In this document: positions 19,988-29,300 of the stretch, one piece after another
Layout: every line of letters begins with the position of its first letter
Position numbering within the stretch: the stretch's first letter is position 1
Assembly: GCF_002005425.1 (NCBI RefSeq)
Contig: NZ_CP019704.1
Location: 496,001-560,000, forward strand
DNA length: 64,000 nucleotides
Origin: Polaribacter sp. BM10
GTDB taxonomy: Bacteria; Bacteroidota; Bacteroidia; Flavobacteriales; Flavobacteriaceae
Reading direction: 5' to 3'
Position numbers and translations under genes: made by a program
Notes under the pieces: generated by a model
Seen by the model: the letters and a program-made list of their open reading frames with translations, nothing else
The model's database searches: none
Told to the model about the DNA's origin: nothing

Positions 19988-20503
19988 TTAAGTAATTACT
20001 TTTTCAAAAGCTAATCTTTTTGCATTGTAATTTGTGTATATAATTCCGCAGTATTTGTAACCTAATTTTTTTAATAGAGATTGCATGCCAAGGTTATCTT
20101 CGTGTGTATCAATTTTTAAACTTCTAACTTTTTTTTCTAATAATTGTAAATGAAACTCATGAAACATAAAAGTGGCTATCCCAAATTTTCTAAATTCTTT
20201 TTTTATTGCCATTCTATGAATTACACCGTATTTTTCATTTTCAGAAACCATCCATTCACCATCAATAACGTCCTTATAAGTTGGTTCTTTTCTTAAAGTA
20301 AACATAGAAGTTGCCATAATTTGATTTTCATCATTTACAACCACATAACTTTCATTTTTTTTGATATCGTTTTCAATTTGTGCTGCATTTGGATATCCGT
20401 TTTGCCATTGATCTATTTTTTGTGATTTTAAATACGCTTTTGCATCATCAATAATAATAGCAATTTCTGGAATGTCTTCAATTTTAGAAAGTCTAATTTT
20501 CAT
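19988..20503 (-). CDS. GNAT family N-acetyltransferase
   Basis: 171 residues from the ATG at 20503; a TTG one codon upstream is less likely. IRLSKIEDIPEI is the first beta-strand/helix of the fold; GVIHRMAIKKEFRKFGIATFMF carries the acetyl-CoA-binding motif A (R/QxxGxG/A as RKFGIA); the C-terminal LGYKYCGII strand completes the fold. Acetylates an unknown amine. It lies 10 bp downstream of the FAH-family gene on the same strand, before a strong terminator, so the two form one transcript. Confidence 0.85.
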   Translation of the reverse strand: MKIRLSKIEDIPEIAIIIDDAKAYLKSQKIDQWQNGYPNAAQIENDIKKNESYVVVNDENQIMATSMFTLRKEPTYKDVIDGEWMVSENEKYGVIHRMAIKKEFRKFGIATFMFHEFHLQLLEKKVRSLKIDTHEDNLGMQSLLKKLGYKYCGIIYTNYNAKRLAFEKVIT

Positions 20504-20513
20504 CAATATTTAC

Positions 20514-21125
20514 TTAAATCATTTTAAAATCTAATAGCAATTCTCCGTTTACAGAACATTGTAAATGATCTCCTTTAAAGATTTCTCCTTTACCTAAAGC
20601 GGGTGTACCAGTAAAAATTAAATCGCCTGGTTGTAAGGTCATATATTTAGAAATAAACACAATAATATCAGCAAAATTATTTATCATATAAGCTGTATTA
20701 CTTTTTTGTTTTTCTACTCCGTTAATTTTTAAATCGAAATCTATATCTGCTAAATTATAGTTAGAAACGGGCTTAAAACTAGAAATTGGTGCTGCACCAT
20801 CAAAACCTTTTGCAAATTCCCAAGGATGTTTTGTTTCTCTGGCGTTTTTTAGGATATCCGTAGCTGTATAATCGATACCAACAGCAATTTCTGAAATGTA
20901 AGTGTTCGCATCTTCTTTGGTAATGTTTTTACCTTCTTTACCAATTTTTACAACCAATTCTACTTCGTAAATTAACTCGTTTGTAATTTCACTTGGGTAA
21001 GCTACATCACGATTTATAGCTAAACTAGATTCTGGTTTCGAAAAGATGAATTTTTTACCTTTTTTCTTTTCTTCAATGTCTTTTAAATCGGTAACATAAT
21101 TACTACCTATTCCTAATATTTTCAT
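20514..21125 (-). CDS. Fumarylacetoacetate hydrolase (FAH) family protein
   Basis: 203 residues from the ATG at 21125. A longer frame to 21179 would add a hydrophobic stretch not seen in the family and would run into the lysA terminator. The metal-binding acidic residues are in NELIYEVELVVKIGK and the Asp in VGIDYTATD; HPWEFAKGFDGAAPI and GDLIFTGTPALG are further FAH signatures. Members of this short FAHD1-like group act on oxaloacetate, acylpyruvates or related 2-keto acids with Mg or Mn. Which one is used here cannot be told. Located directly after the lysA terminator and cotranscribed with the GNAT gene. Confidence 0.88.
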   Translation of the reverse strand: MKILGIGSNYVTDLKDIEEKKKGKKFIFSKPESSLAINRDVAYPSEITNELIYEVELVVKIGKEGKNITKEDANTYISEIAVGIDYTATDILKNARETKHPWEFAKGFDGAAPISSFKPVSNYNLADIDFDLKINGVEKQKSNTAYMINNFADIIVFISKYMTLQPGDLIFTGTPALGKGEIFKGDHLQCSVNGELLLDFKMI

Positions 21126-21161
21126 TGTGGTTATTGTTTGTTTATGGATTAGTAAATATAA

Positions 21162-21197
21162 AAAAATCCACCAAAACATTTGCTTTGGTGGATTTTT
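21162..21197 (-). terminator. Intrinsic terminator of lysA
   Basis: A 14-bp perfect stem (21162-21175 / 21184-21197) with an 8-nt loop is located 18 bp past the lysA stop, with a T-run on the minus strand. Confidence 0.85.
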
Positions 21198-21214
21198 AAT
21201 GGTTTGTATTTTTG

Positions 21215-22459
21215 TTAAGCTTCTACTTTTTCTTTTTTAGAAGTCTTTGTTTTAAAGAAGTCTATAGTTTCTTGATTGTTTAAAATGTCTTTAATTGTTT
21301 GTCTTTTTCTGATAAGATAATCTTGCCCTTTATGCACCATAACTTCTGCAGGTAAATAGCGAGAATTGTAATTAGAAGCCATAGAAAAGCAATAAGCACC
21401 GGCGTTATGGAAACATAAAATATCTTCTTCAGAAATTTCTGCAATTCTTCTATTAGACGCAAAAGTATCTGTTTCGCAAATATAACCTACCACAGAATAA
21501 TAACGATCTCTACCTGTAGGATTCGAAATATTTGTAATATGATGATAAGAATCGTACATCATTGGTCTAACCAAGTGGTTAAAACCAGAATCTACGTGTG
21601 CAAATACAGTAGAAGTTGTTTGTTTTACAACGTTAACTTTTGCTAAAAATACACCAGCTTCTGAAACCAAAAATTTACCAGGTTCGAACATTAAAGTAAT
21701 GTCTTTACCATATTCTGTACAAAACTCATTAAATCTTTCAGATAATTGTAAACCTAATTGCTCGATGTCTGTAGATATATCACCTTCTTTATAAGGAACT
21801 TTAAATCCGCTACCAAAATCGATAAAATCTATGTTTTCGAATTGTCTTGCAACATCAAATAAAATATCCGAAGCACGTAAAAAAGTATCGATATCTAAAA
21901 TATCAGAACCTGTGTGCATGTGAATTCCGTTAATATTCATACCAGTATTTTCTACAACACGTTTAATGTGTGGTACTTGATGAATTGAAATTCCGAATTT
22001 AGAATCGATATGACCAACAGAGATTTTAGAATTTCCACCAGCCATAATATGTGGATTTATACGAACACAAACTGGAATATTTGGATGTTTTTGACCAAAT
22101 TGCTCTAAAATAGAAAGGTTATCAATATTAATTTGAACACCTAACTTTGCAACTTCTTCAATTTCAGATAAAGAAACTCCGTTTGGTGTGTAAATAATAT
22201 CTTTAGGATCTATACCTGTAGCTAAACATAACTGAACTTCTTGAAAAGAAACAGTATCTAACCCAGAACCTAAGTTTTTGAAAAACTGTAAAATATTAAT
22301 GTTAGATAATGCTTTTACAGCATAATTTAACTTTAAGTTTTTTACGCTGCTAAAAGCATTTGTTAATCTGTTGTATTGAGATTCTATTTTGTCTGTATCG
22401 TAAACATATAAAGGACTTCCGTATTTATTTGCCAACGCTGTTAATTGTGTACTTTCCAA
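21215..22459 (-). CDS. lysA: Diaminopimelate decarboxylase
   Basis: 414 residues. The last step of lysine synthesis: PLP-dependent decarboxylation of meso-diaminopimelate. The PLP lysine is in KLNYAVKALSN near residue 49; SVGHIDSKFGI and GIHMHTGSDI are fold-III barrel motifs; FEPGKFLV and the substrate site CETDTF/HNAGAYCFSMASNYN region near the C-terminus are typical. The start codon is TTG at 22459: no in-frame ATG lies between it and the upstream stop, and residues from there match the family N-terminus. A -7 box sits 22 bp upstream. Divergent from parE. Confidence 0.95.
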   Translation of the reverse strand: MESTQLTALANKYGSPLYVYDTDKIESQYNRLTNAFSSVKNLKLNYAVKALSNINILQFFKNLGSGLDTVSFQEVQLCLATGIDPKDIIYTPNGVSLSEIEEVAKLGVQINIDNLSILEQFGQKHPNIPVCVRINPHIMAGGNSKISVGHIDSKFGISIHQVPHIKRVVENTGMNINGIHMHTGSDILDIDTFLRASDILFDVARQFENIDFIDFGSGFKVPYKEGDISTDIEQLGLQLSERFNEFCTEYGKDITLMFEPGKFLVSEAGVFLAKVNVVKQTTSTVFAHVDSGFNHLVRPMMYDSYHHITNISNPTGRDRYYSVVGYICETDTFASNRRIAEISEEDILCFHNAGAYCFSMASNYNSRYLPAEVMVHKGQDYLIRKRQTIKDILNNQETIDFFKTKTSKKEKVEA

Positions 22460-22480
22460 TTTTAAATAATTTTAGAGTGT

Positions 22481-22488
22481 CAAAAGTA
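22481..22488 (-). promoter_or_regulatory. Promoter -7 box for lysA
   Basis: On the minus strand this reads TACTTTTG, an exact TAnnTTTG match, 21 bp before the lysA TTG start. Confidence 0.6.
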
Positions 22489-22677
22489 AATAAATTGTTT
22501 AATAAATTACGTTTTGTTTAAAAATACAACAAATTGTTTTTTATTGTGATTTTTACCCTTATTTTTAGGTTTTATTTCGTTAAAATGATGTTGATAACTA
22601 ATTGCTAAAAATGTTTATTTTTTAGTGCTTAAAACTTATTTTTACGATACGCCAAACCAATAGTAGCAAGAGATTAT

Positions 22678-24537
22678 ATGAGTCAAGAAACAAAATATAC
22701 AGAAGATAATATTAGATCTTTAGACTGGAAAGAGCATATAAGAATGCGTCCTGGAATGTACATTGGTAAGTTAGGTGACGGTTCTTCTGCAGATGATGGT
22801 ATTTATATTCTTGTTAAAGAAGTGTTAGACAACTCTATTGACGAGTATGTAATGGGCGCCGGAAAAACCATTGAAATTTCTATTCACGGTAGTAAAGTTA
22901 CTGTTAGAGATTATGGTAGAGGTATTCCTTTAGGTAAAGTTGTCGATGTAGTTTCTAAAATGAATACGGGAGGTAAATACGATTCGAAAGCTTTTAAGAA
23001 ATCTGTAGGTTTAAATGGTGTTGGTACAAAAGCTGTAAATGCACTTTCTTCTTATTTTAGAGTAGAATCTTCTAGAGAAGGAAAATCTGCTTCTGCAGAA
23101 TTTTCTCAAGGTAATCTAGAAAACGAAGAGTTTTTAGAAGAGTCTTCGCGTAGAAAAGGTACCAAAGTTTCATTTGTACCCGATGAAACGATCTTTAAAA
23201 ACTACAAGTTCAGAAATGAATATGTAGCTAAAATGCTAAAAAACTATGTATATCTAAATCCTGGTTTAACCATTATTTTTAATGGAGAAAAATTCTTTTC
23301 TAAAAACGGATTGAAAGATTTATTAGAAGACAACAACAATAAAGAAGACATGTTGTATCCGATAATTCATTTAAAAGGAGATGATATAGAGGTTGCAATT
23401 ACACACAGTAAAACACAATATTCAGAAGAATACCACTCTTTTGTAAACGGGCAACATACAACACAAGGTGGTACACATCAAGCGGCATTTAGAGAAGCAG
23501 TTGTAAAAACTATAAGAGATTTCTACGGAAAAAGTTTTGAAGCTTCAGATATTCGTAAATCAATTATTTCTGCGATTGCCATAAAAGTTATGGAACCTGT
23601 TTTTGAAAGTCAGACAAAAACCAAATTAGGTTCTACAGATATGGGCGGAGATTTACCAACGGTTAGAACTTATATTAATGATTTTCTAAAAACCAAGTTG
23701 GATAATTTTTTACACAAAAATGCCGATGTAGCAGAAACACTGCAGAAAAAGATAATTCAGGCAGAAAAAGAGCGTAAAGAATTATCTGGTATTCGAAAAT
23801 TAGCAAAAGACAGAGCTAAAAAAGCAAGTTTACACAATAAAAAATTAAGAGATTGTAGAATACATTTAGGTGATGTTAAAAAAGAGAACTATCTAGAAAC
23901 AACACTATTTATTACAGAGGGAGACTCTGCATCGGGTTCTATCACAAAATCTAGAAATGTAAATACTCAAGCAGTATTTAGTCTAAAAGGAAAACCTTTA
24001 AACTCTTACGGATTAAGTAAAAAAATTGTGTACGAAAATGAAGAATTTAATCTGTTACAAGCAGCTTTAAATATAGAAGATGGTCTAGAAGATTTGCGTT
24101 ATAATAATATAGTAATTGCTACCGATGCCGATGTAGATGGTATGCATATTCGTTTATTATTGATAACTTTTTTCTTACAGTTTTTTCCTGAATTGATAAA
24201 AGAAGGGCATTTGTTCATTTTAGAAACACCATTATTTAGAGTAAGAAATAAAAAACAAACTTTTTATTGTTATTCTGATGAAGAAAAACGAGAGGCAATT
24301 GAAAAATTAAGAGGAAAACCAGAAATAACTCGATTTAAAGGTTTGGGTGAAATTTCACCAAACGAATTTGTACATTTTATTGGTGATGATATTCGATTAG
24401 ATCCTGTGATGTTAGATAAAGAAATGTCTATAGAACAAATGTTGCAGTTTTATATGGGTAAAAATACACCAGACAGACAAAAATTTATTATCGAGAATTT
24501 AAAAGTAGAATTAGATTACGTAGAAGACGAAGCATAG
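22678..24537 (+). CDS. parE: DNA topoisomerase IV subunit B
   Basis: 619 residues. The GHKL ATPase motifs are [13 protein letters not shown] (about residue 46-58), DYGRGIP, and [14 protein letters not shown] (Walker-like lid). The TOPRIM metal residues lie in TEGDSASGS and DADVDGMH; the ETPLFRVR and [12 protein letters not shown] motifs follow. The short length, lacking the DNA gyrase B insert, supports ParE over GyrB, as does the neighbouring parC. Together they decatenate replicated chromosomes. The ATG of the following small membrane protein gene directly abuts the stop codon. Confidence 0.95.
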   Translation: MSQETKYTEDNIRSLDWKEHIRMRPGMYIGKLGDGSSADDGIYILVKEVLDNSIDEYVMGAGKTIEISIHGSKVTVRDYGRGIPLGKVVDVVSKMNTGGKYDSKAFKKSVGLNGVGTKAVNALSSYFRVESSREGKSASAEFSQGNLENEEFLEESSRRKGTKVSFVPDETIFKNYKFRNEYVAKMLKNYVYLNPGLTIIFNGEKFFSKNGLKDLLEDNNNKEDMLYPIIHLKGDDIEVAITHSKTQYSEEYHSFVNGQHTTQGGTHQAAFREAVVKTIRDFYGKSFEASDIRKSIISAIAIKVMEPVFESQTKTKLGSTDMGGDLPTVRTYINDFLKTKLDNFLHKNADVAETLQKKIIQAEKERKELSGIRKLAKDRAKKASLHNKKLRDCRIHLGDVKKENYLETTLFITEGDSASGSITKSRNVNTQAVFSLKGKPLNSYGLSKKIVYENEEFNLLQAALNIEDGLEDLRYNNIVIATDADVDGMHIRLLLITFFLQFFPELIKEGHLFILETPLFRVRNKKQTFYCYSDEEKREAIEKLRGKPEITRFKGLGEISPNEFVHFIGDDIRLDPVMLDKEMSIEQMLQFYMGKNTPDRQKFIIENLKVELDYVEDEA

Positions 24538-24732
24538 ATGAAAAAAGTAAAGACAGTTTTTAATATATTTTCAATAATTTTTCTAATCATTTTAATTTTC
24601 TGGATAACACAGGTTAATTATAATGATTTTTCGTACAAAGAAAACACTTCTGCCTATTTAGGAATTTTATCATCAGCTATGATGTCTTTAGCATTGCAGT
24701 TGATTATTAGAGGAGTAAAAGAAAAGAAATAA
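24538..24732 (+). CDS. Small membrane protein between parE and parC
   Basis: 64 residues. Two hydrophobic segments (about 6-23 and 40-58) are separated by a short polar loop (NYNDFSYKENTS), with a Lys-rich N-terminus and C-terminus (VKEKK), which predicts a hairpin in the inner membrane with both ends cytoplasmic. The ATG immediately follows the parE TAG, so translation should be coupled. I recognise no family. The position inside the topoisomerase IV transcript is notable but does not prove a functional link. Confidence 0.7.
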   Translation: MKKVKTVFNIFSIIFLIILIFWITQVNYNDFSYKENTSAYLGILSSAMMSLALQLIIRGVKEKK

Positions 24733-24815
24733 GGAATTTACTGGATGTTATTTTTTTTAAAAAAATGATATTTAGTAAACATGTATTTTTTGCGTTAAGG
24801 ATTGAAGTGGCATCC

Positions 24816-24883
24816 TTTTTAGTTGTCAGTTCGAGTAAATTTGTGAAGAATGAGCAAATTTTTATCGAGAACAAAACTAAAAA
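24816..24883 (+). repeat. Dispersed hairpin element, copy 1
   Basis: A 9-bp perfect outer stem (24816-24824 / 24875-24883) encloses TTGTCAGTTCGAGT (24823-24836) and TATCGAGAACA (24863-24873), with an inner AAATTTG/CAAATTT stem. The two conserved strings recur in the same order at 37359-37415. This copy fills the parE-parC gap (24733-24956), in which I see no gene. Confidence 0.6.
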
Positions 24884-24956
24884 GATATAACGTAAAGCCT
24901 GTTAAAACGCCCAAAGAATAAATAAATAAACTCTTAAACGAATAAACGTTTTTTAC

Positions 24957-27698
24957 ATGAGTGAAGAAATAAACGAAAACGAACACGAAGAAGAATTAAC
25001 AAATGAAGGAGAACAATTAGATTCACCTCAAGAAGAAACCATAACTAAGGTTACAGGAATGTACAAAGAATGGTTTTTAGATTATGCTTCGTATGTAATT
25101 TTAGAAAGAGCTGTACCTTCTTTAGAAGACGGTTTAAAACCAGTGCAACGTAGAATTATGCATTCTATGAAAGATTTAGACGATGGACGTTACAATAAAG
25201 TAGCAAACATTGTTGGTCATACAATGCAGTATCATCCGCATGGAGACGCAAGTATTGCAGATGCGATGGTGCAAATTGGTCAGAAAGAATTACTAATCGA
25301 TATGCAAGGTAACTGGGGTAATATTTTAACCGGAGACCGTGCAGCAGCTTCTCGTTATATAGAGGCTCGTTTATCTAAATTTGCGTTAGACGTTGTGTTT
25401 AATCCGAAGACAACAGAATGGAAGTTGTCTTATGATGGACGAAGAAAAGAACCAATTGATTTACCTGTAAAGTTTCCGTTATTATTAGCACAAGGTGCAG
25501 AAGGAATTGCAGTAGGTTTATCGACAAAAGTTTTACCACATAATTTTATTGAATTAATAGATGCTTCTATAAAGTATTTAAAAGGAAGAAGTTTTAAAAT
25601 TTTACCCGATTTTTTAACGGGCGGAATTGCAGATTTTACCAATTATAATGATGGTAAGCGTGGTGGAAAAGTACGTGTCAGAGCAAAAATTTCTCAGTTA
25701 GATAAAAAGACGTTGGTAATTTCAGAAATACCTTTTTCTACAACTACAACATCTTTAATTGATAGTATTTTAAAAGCTAATGATAAAGGTAAAATTAAGA
25801 TAAAGAAGATAGAAGATAATACAGCTGCAGAAGTAGAAATTTTAGTGCATTTACCACCCAACGTATCGCCAGATAAATCTATAGATGCGTTGTATGCTTT
25901 TACAAATTGTGAAACATCTATTTCTCCGTTAGCTTGTACAATTCAAGATAATAAACCAGTATTTGCAGGTGTATCAGAAATGTTAAAACACTCTACAGAT
26001 TTAACGGTAGAATTGCTCAAAAAAGAATTAGAAATTCAGTTAAACGAATTAGAAGAACAGTGGCATTTTTCATCTTTAGAAAGAATTTTTATTGAAAATA
26101 GAATTTATAGAGATATAGAAGAAGAAGAAACTTGGGACGGTGTAATAGAAGCAATTGATAAAGGTTTACAACCACACATAAAACATTTAAAAAGAGCAAT
26201 TACTGTAGAAGATATTACACGTTTAACAGAAATTCGTATTAAGAAAATATCAAAATTCGATATTGACAAGGCGAAGCAATTTATAGAAAGTTTAGAAGAA
26301 AAGATTGCAGAGGTAAAAGGGAATTTAGATAATTTAATTGAGTTTGCAATTACTTACTTTAAGCGTTTAAAAGATACGTACGGTAAAGGAAAAGAACGAA
26401 AAACAGAGATTAGAATATTTGATGATATTGTGGCCTCTAAAGTTGCAATGAATAATGCCAAACTTTATGTAAATAGAGCAGAAGGTTTTATTGGTACTTC
26501 ATTAAAAAGAGACGAGTTTGTTACAGATTGTTCTGATATAGATGATATTATTATCTTTAGAAAAGATGGTAAAATGATGGTAACAAAAGTAGATTCTAAG
26601 ACCTTTGTTGGTAAAGATATTATACACGTAGCCGTCTTTAAAAAGAAAGATAAAAGAACTGTTTATAATTTTATGTACAGAGATGGCGCAAGAGGACCAT
26701 CATACATGAAACGTTTTAACGTAACTTCTGTTACAAGAGATAAAGAGTACGATTTAACAAACGGAAATAAAGGTTCTATTGTGCATTATTTTACTGCAAA
26801 TCCTAACGGAGAAGCAGAAGTTGTAACTGTTAATTTGCGTTCTGTTGGAAGTGTTAAGAAATTAAAATGGGATATAGATTTTGCAGATTTATCAGTAAAA
26901 GGTAGATCTGTAAGAGGTAATAGAATTACAAAATATTCTATTAAATCTATAGATTTTAAATCGGAAGGAGTTTCTACACTAAAACCACGAAAAATTTGGT
27001 TTGATGACACAGTACAACGTTTAAATGTAGATGAAAGAGGAGAGCTTTTGGGTGAGTTTAAAGCAGAAGATAAATTGCTAATTATAACACAATCTGGTAA
27101 AGCAAAAGCTGTAAAGCCAGATTTAACAATGCATTTTGAAGACGATATGATCGTTTTAGAAAAATGGCAACCTAAAAAACCAATTTCTGCTATTTATTTT
27201 GATGGTGAAAAAGAACGTTATTACGTAAAACGATTTTTAATTGAATCAGTTGAAAAGGAAGAGGTTTTTATTTCAGAACATGCAAAGTCTCAACTCGAAA
27301 TTGTAGCAACAGATTACAGGCCTGTAGCAGAAATTCAGTTTTCTAAAAGGAGTTTAGATAATGAAGAGGTTAATTTTGAGGAGTTCATAGCTGTAAAAGG
27401 AATCAAAGCGCAAGGTAACCAGTTAACTACAGATAAGATTAAAAATGTAAATCTTTTAGAATCTTTACCACATGAAGTAGAAGAGGAAGAGGTTGAAAGT
27501 AGCGATTCAGATAAAGAAAATGAAGTGGTAGTAGATGACAAGTTACCAATTGATGTACCACTACCTGAAACAAAAAAGCCAATTTTAGAGGAACTTTCTG
27601 CAGAAGAAAAAGCAAAAATAGCTTTGCAAAAATCTATAGCGAAGAAAAAGGCAGAAGAAAAAAAGAGAGATGATGAGAATCAAACAAAATTATTTTGA
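24957..27698 (+). CDS. parC: DNA topoisomerase IV subunit A
   Basis: 913 residues. The breakage-reunion domain carries EDGLKPVQRRIMHSM, the HPHGDAS motif and the catalytic tyrosine in AAASRYIEARLS (about residue 132). A coiled-coil segment follows, then the C-terminal beta-pinwheel region with repeated blades. The tail from about residue 840 is long and unusual: an acidic stretch (EVEEEEVESSDSDKENE), then a Lys/Glu-rich helix, ending in NQTKLF. The subunit cuts and rejoins both DNA strands while ParE supplies ATPase. It is longer than the enterobacterial ParC because of this tail. Confidence 0.95.
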   Translation: MSEEINENEHEEELTNEGEQLDSPQEETITKVTGMYKEWFLDYASYVILERAVPSLEDGLKPVQRRIMHSMKDLDDGRYNKVANIVGHTMQYHPHGDASIADAMVQIGQKELLIDMQGNWGNILTGDRAAASRYIEARLSKFALDVVFNPKTTEWKLSYDGRRKEPIDLPVKFPLLLAQGAEGIAVGLSTKVLPHNFIELIDASIKYLKGRSFKILPDFLTGGIADFTNYNDGKRGGKVRVRAKISQLDKKTLVISEIPFSTTTTSLIDSILKANDKGKIKIKKIEDNTAAEVEILVHLPPNVSPDKSIDALYAFTNCETSISPLACTIQDNKPVFAGVSEMLKHSTDLTVELLKKELEIQLNELEEQWHFSSLERIFIENRIYRDIEEEETWDGVIEAIDKGLQPHIKHLKRAITVEDITRLTEIRIKKISKFDIDKAKQFIESLEEKIAEVKGNLDNLIEFAITYFKRLKDTYGKGKERKTEIRIFDDIVASKVAMNNAKLYVNRAEGFIGTSLKRDEFVTDCSDIDDIIIFRKDGKMMVTKVDSKTFVGKDIIHVAVFKKKDKRTVYNFMYRDGARGPSYMKRFNVTSVTRDKEYDLTNGNKGSIVHYFTANPNGEAEVVTVNLRSVGSVKKLKWDIDFADLSVKGRSVRGNRITKYSIKSIDFKSEGVSTLKPRKIWFDDTVQRLNVDERGELLGEFKAEDKLLIITQSGKAKAVKPDLTMHFEDDMIVLEKWQPKKPISAIYFDGEKERYYVKRFLIESVEKEEVFISEHAKSQLEIVATDYRPVAEIQFSKRSLDNEEVNFEEFIAVKGIKAQGNQLTTDKIKNVNLLESLPHEVEEEEVESSDSDKENEVVVDDKLPIDVPLPETKKPILEELSAEEKAKIALQKSIAKKKAEEKKRDDENQTKLF

Positions 27699-27707
27699 TA
27701 AGGTAAT

Positions 27708-27759
27708 ATCTTAATATTAAGTTAAAAAAAATGAAATTTTAACTTTATAATATTAAGAT
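27708..27759 (+). terminator. AT-rich inverted repeat after parC
   Basis: The left arm 27708-27727 pairs with 27737-27759, with one 3-nt bulge. It is AT-only and lacks a long T-run, so termination is probable but not certain. Confidence 0.5.
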
Positions 27760-27782
27760 AAATTTAAAATTGTACCTTAGGT

Positions 27783-27846
27783 AATGTAAAAGATTTCAAT
27801 CAATTCTTTTTTAGGTTTTTCTGTAGAAAATAATTTCTTTTACATT
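27783..27846 (+). promoter_or_regulatory. Leader stem upstream of the LuxR-type gene
   Basis: AATGTAAAAGA (27783-27793) is the exact complement of TCTTTTACATT (27836-27846), enclosing about 42 nt. A near-consensus -7 box TACCTTAG (27773-27780) lies just upstream, so the stem could form in the 5' leader of the regulator mRNA. Confidence 0.35.
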
Positions 27847-27874
27847 CAATCTCTAAAGATTTAGAAAAATAGCC

Positions 27875-29194
27875 ATGAAAAATAAGCTTATATTAGTATT
27901 TATCTTTTTTACTTTTACTGCCTTTTCTCAGTCAGAAATATACTATTATAAAGATTTTGAAGCCAATTTAGAAGTTTTAGATATAGAAGATAAAACTTTT
28001 AATTTGTTAGAGTATAATATTTTAGAAAAACAATCAGACGCTGTTTATTGGTTTAAAATACCAGCATCTAACTCTAAAGAGGATTATATATTTAGAATAA
28101 AAAATTACAGAGCTAACAACTCTATAGCATATCAAAATAGAAGGCCTTTAGAAAAAATAAAAAATTCTAGATTTACTTCTTATAAAATACAAAGAGATTA
28201 TCCTGTTTTTATAAAAGTTAGTTCAGATTATAGTGCCTATTATCCGGTAGAGTTAAAATTAGAAGAAGAGTATCATTTTGATGAAAGTGTCCAAATTTTA
28301 ATTAACAGTTTTTATTATGGTGCTGCTTTTTTAATTATTGTTTTTAGTATTGTTTATTATTTTTTCTTTAAAGATAATTCTTTTATTCATCACTGTTTTT
28401 TACTAATGAGTTTAGTATTTGCCTTTTTGGCATCAGATGGTATTTTTAACTTTTTTAATTTTAATAATACTATTATTGATAATTTAATTTTATTCAATTA
28501 TTTTTTTCTTGGTTTTTTCTCTTTTAAGTTTGCTCATAACTTTTTATTAGTTGATAATTATTATCCTGGGTTAAAAAAATATTCACATATTATTGTAGTC
28601 AATATATTTTTGTTTGTAGTATTATTCTATTTCTTTAAAAAATCAGAATTGTTTGTTATTTTAAATATATTAACTTTTCTTTTGTTTTTAACCTATTGGG
28701 TTGTAAGTGTACTTTTAATTAATAAGAGCGGGCACATTAAGTTATTTACAATTGCATTTGTTATTATATTATTTAATGGAATTAATTTTACAGTTTTAAA
28801 AAATTTCGGAATTTCATTTTTTGACAATGCTCCATTCAATATGAAAATTGGAGGCCTTGTACAGGTTGTTACTTTATCTTTTGCAGTTATATATAGAGAA
28901 AAGACATTAAGAAAAAGAAATTCTTACATGAAGAATGAAATAATTAATTTTAATAAAGAGATAGATTTATTAACGAGTAATATAGACAAAGAATCTAAAA
29001 TTAAAGATATAGAGAATTTAAGTATTAGAGAGAGAGAGGTTTTCGATTTAATTGTAATTGGTAAGTCTAATAAAGAGATTGCTTTAGAAGTAAATGTATC
29101 TATTAATACGGTAAAGTTTCATGTAAAAAATATTTACGGAAAACTAAATATAAAAAGTAGGAAAGAAGTACTAACAATTGATAAAAACCAGTAA
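27875..29194 (+). CDS. 7TM-DISM sensor fused to a LuxR-type DNA-binding domain
   Basis: 439 residues. A signal peptide (about 1-18) precedes a roughly 120-residue periplasmic domain, then about seven hydrophobic segments (about 145-335), a coiled-coil stretch (about 345-375) and a C-terminal LuxR/GerE helix-turn-helix with LSIREREVFDLI and NVSINTVKFHVKNIYGKL. This is the 7TM-DISM architecture, in which the output is a DNA-binding domain carried at the membrane and no kinase is present. It should bind DNA from the membrane in response to an outside signal. The ligand is unknown. Candidate targets are the ACTACCC repeats directly downstream, an inference from position. Confidence 0.88.
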   Translation: MKNKLILVFIFFTFTAFSQSEIYYYKDFEANLEVLDIEDKTFNLLEYNILEKQSDAVYWFKIPASNSKEDYIFRIKNYRANNSIAYQNRRPLEKIKNSRFTSYKIQRDYPVFIKVSSDYSAYYPVELKLEEEYHFDESVQILINSFYYGAAFLIIVFSIVYYFFFKDNSFIHHCFLLMSLVFAFLASDGIFNFFNFNNTIIDNLILFNYFFLGFFSFKFAHNFLLVDNYYPGLKKYSHIIVVNIFLFVVLFYFFKKSELFVILNILTFLLFLTYWVVSVLLINKSGHIKLFTIAFVIILFNGINFTVLKNFGISFFDNAPFNMKIGGLVQVVTLSFAVIYREKTLRKRNSYMKNEIINFNKEIDLLTSNIDKESKIKDIENLSIREREVFDLIVIGKSNKEIALEVNVSINTVKFHVKNIYGKLNIKSRKEVLTIDKNQ

Positions 29195-29216
29195 AAACAA
29201 AGGTTTATATTGATTT

Positions 29217-29256
29217 ACTACCCATTTACTACCCGTCGACTACCCATAAAACACCC
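29217..29256 (+). repeat. ACTACCC heptamers at 11-bp spacing
   Basis: ACTACCC occurs at 29217, 29228 and 29239, and a degenerate fourth copy (AACACCC) at 29250, exactly 11 bp apart, so all face the same side of the helix. They lie upstream of the -7 box at 29289. This resembles an array of activator sites. Confidence 0.6.
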
Positions 29257-29288
29257 TTGTTTTCTTTAATAATTACTAACTTTTTGTC

Positions 29289-29296
29289 TAAATTTG
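29289..29296 (+). promoter_or_regulatory. Orphan promoter -7 box TAAATTTG
   Basis: Exact TAnnTTTG match on the plus strand. No plus-strand gene begins before 30845, and a terminator lies about 40 bp downstream, so it is not an ordinary gene promoter. Confidence 0.5.
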
Positions 29297-29300
29297 AATT

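Noticed and set aside
21126..21179. Longer start for the FAH-family gene
   Set aside because: It overlaps the lysA terminator and encodes a hydrophobic stretch absent from the family.
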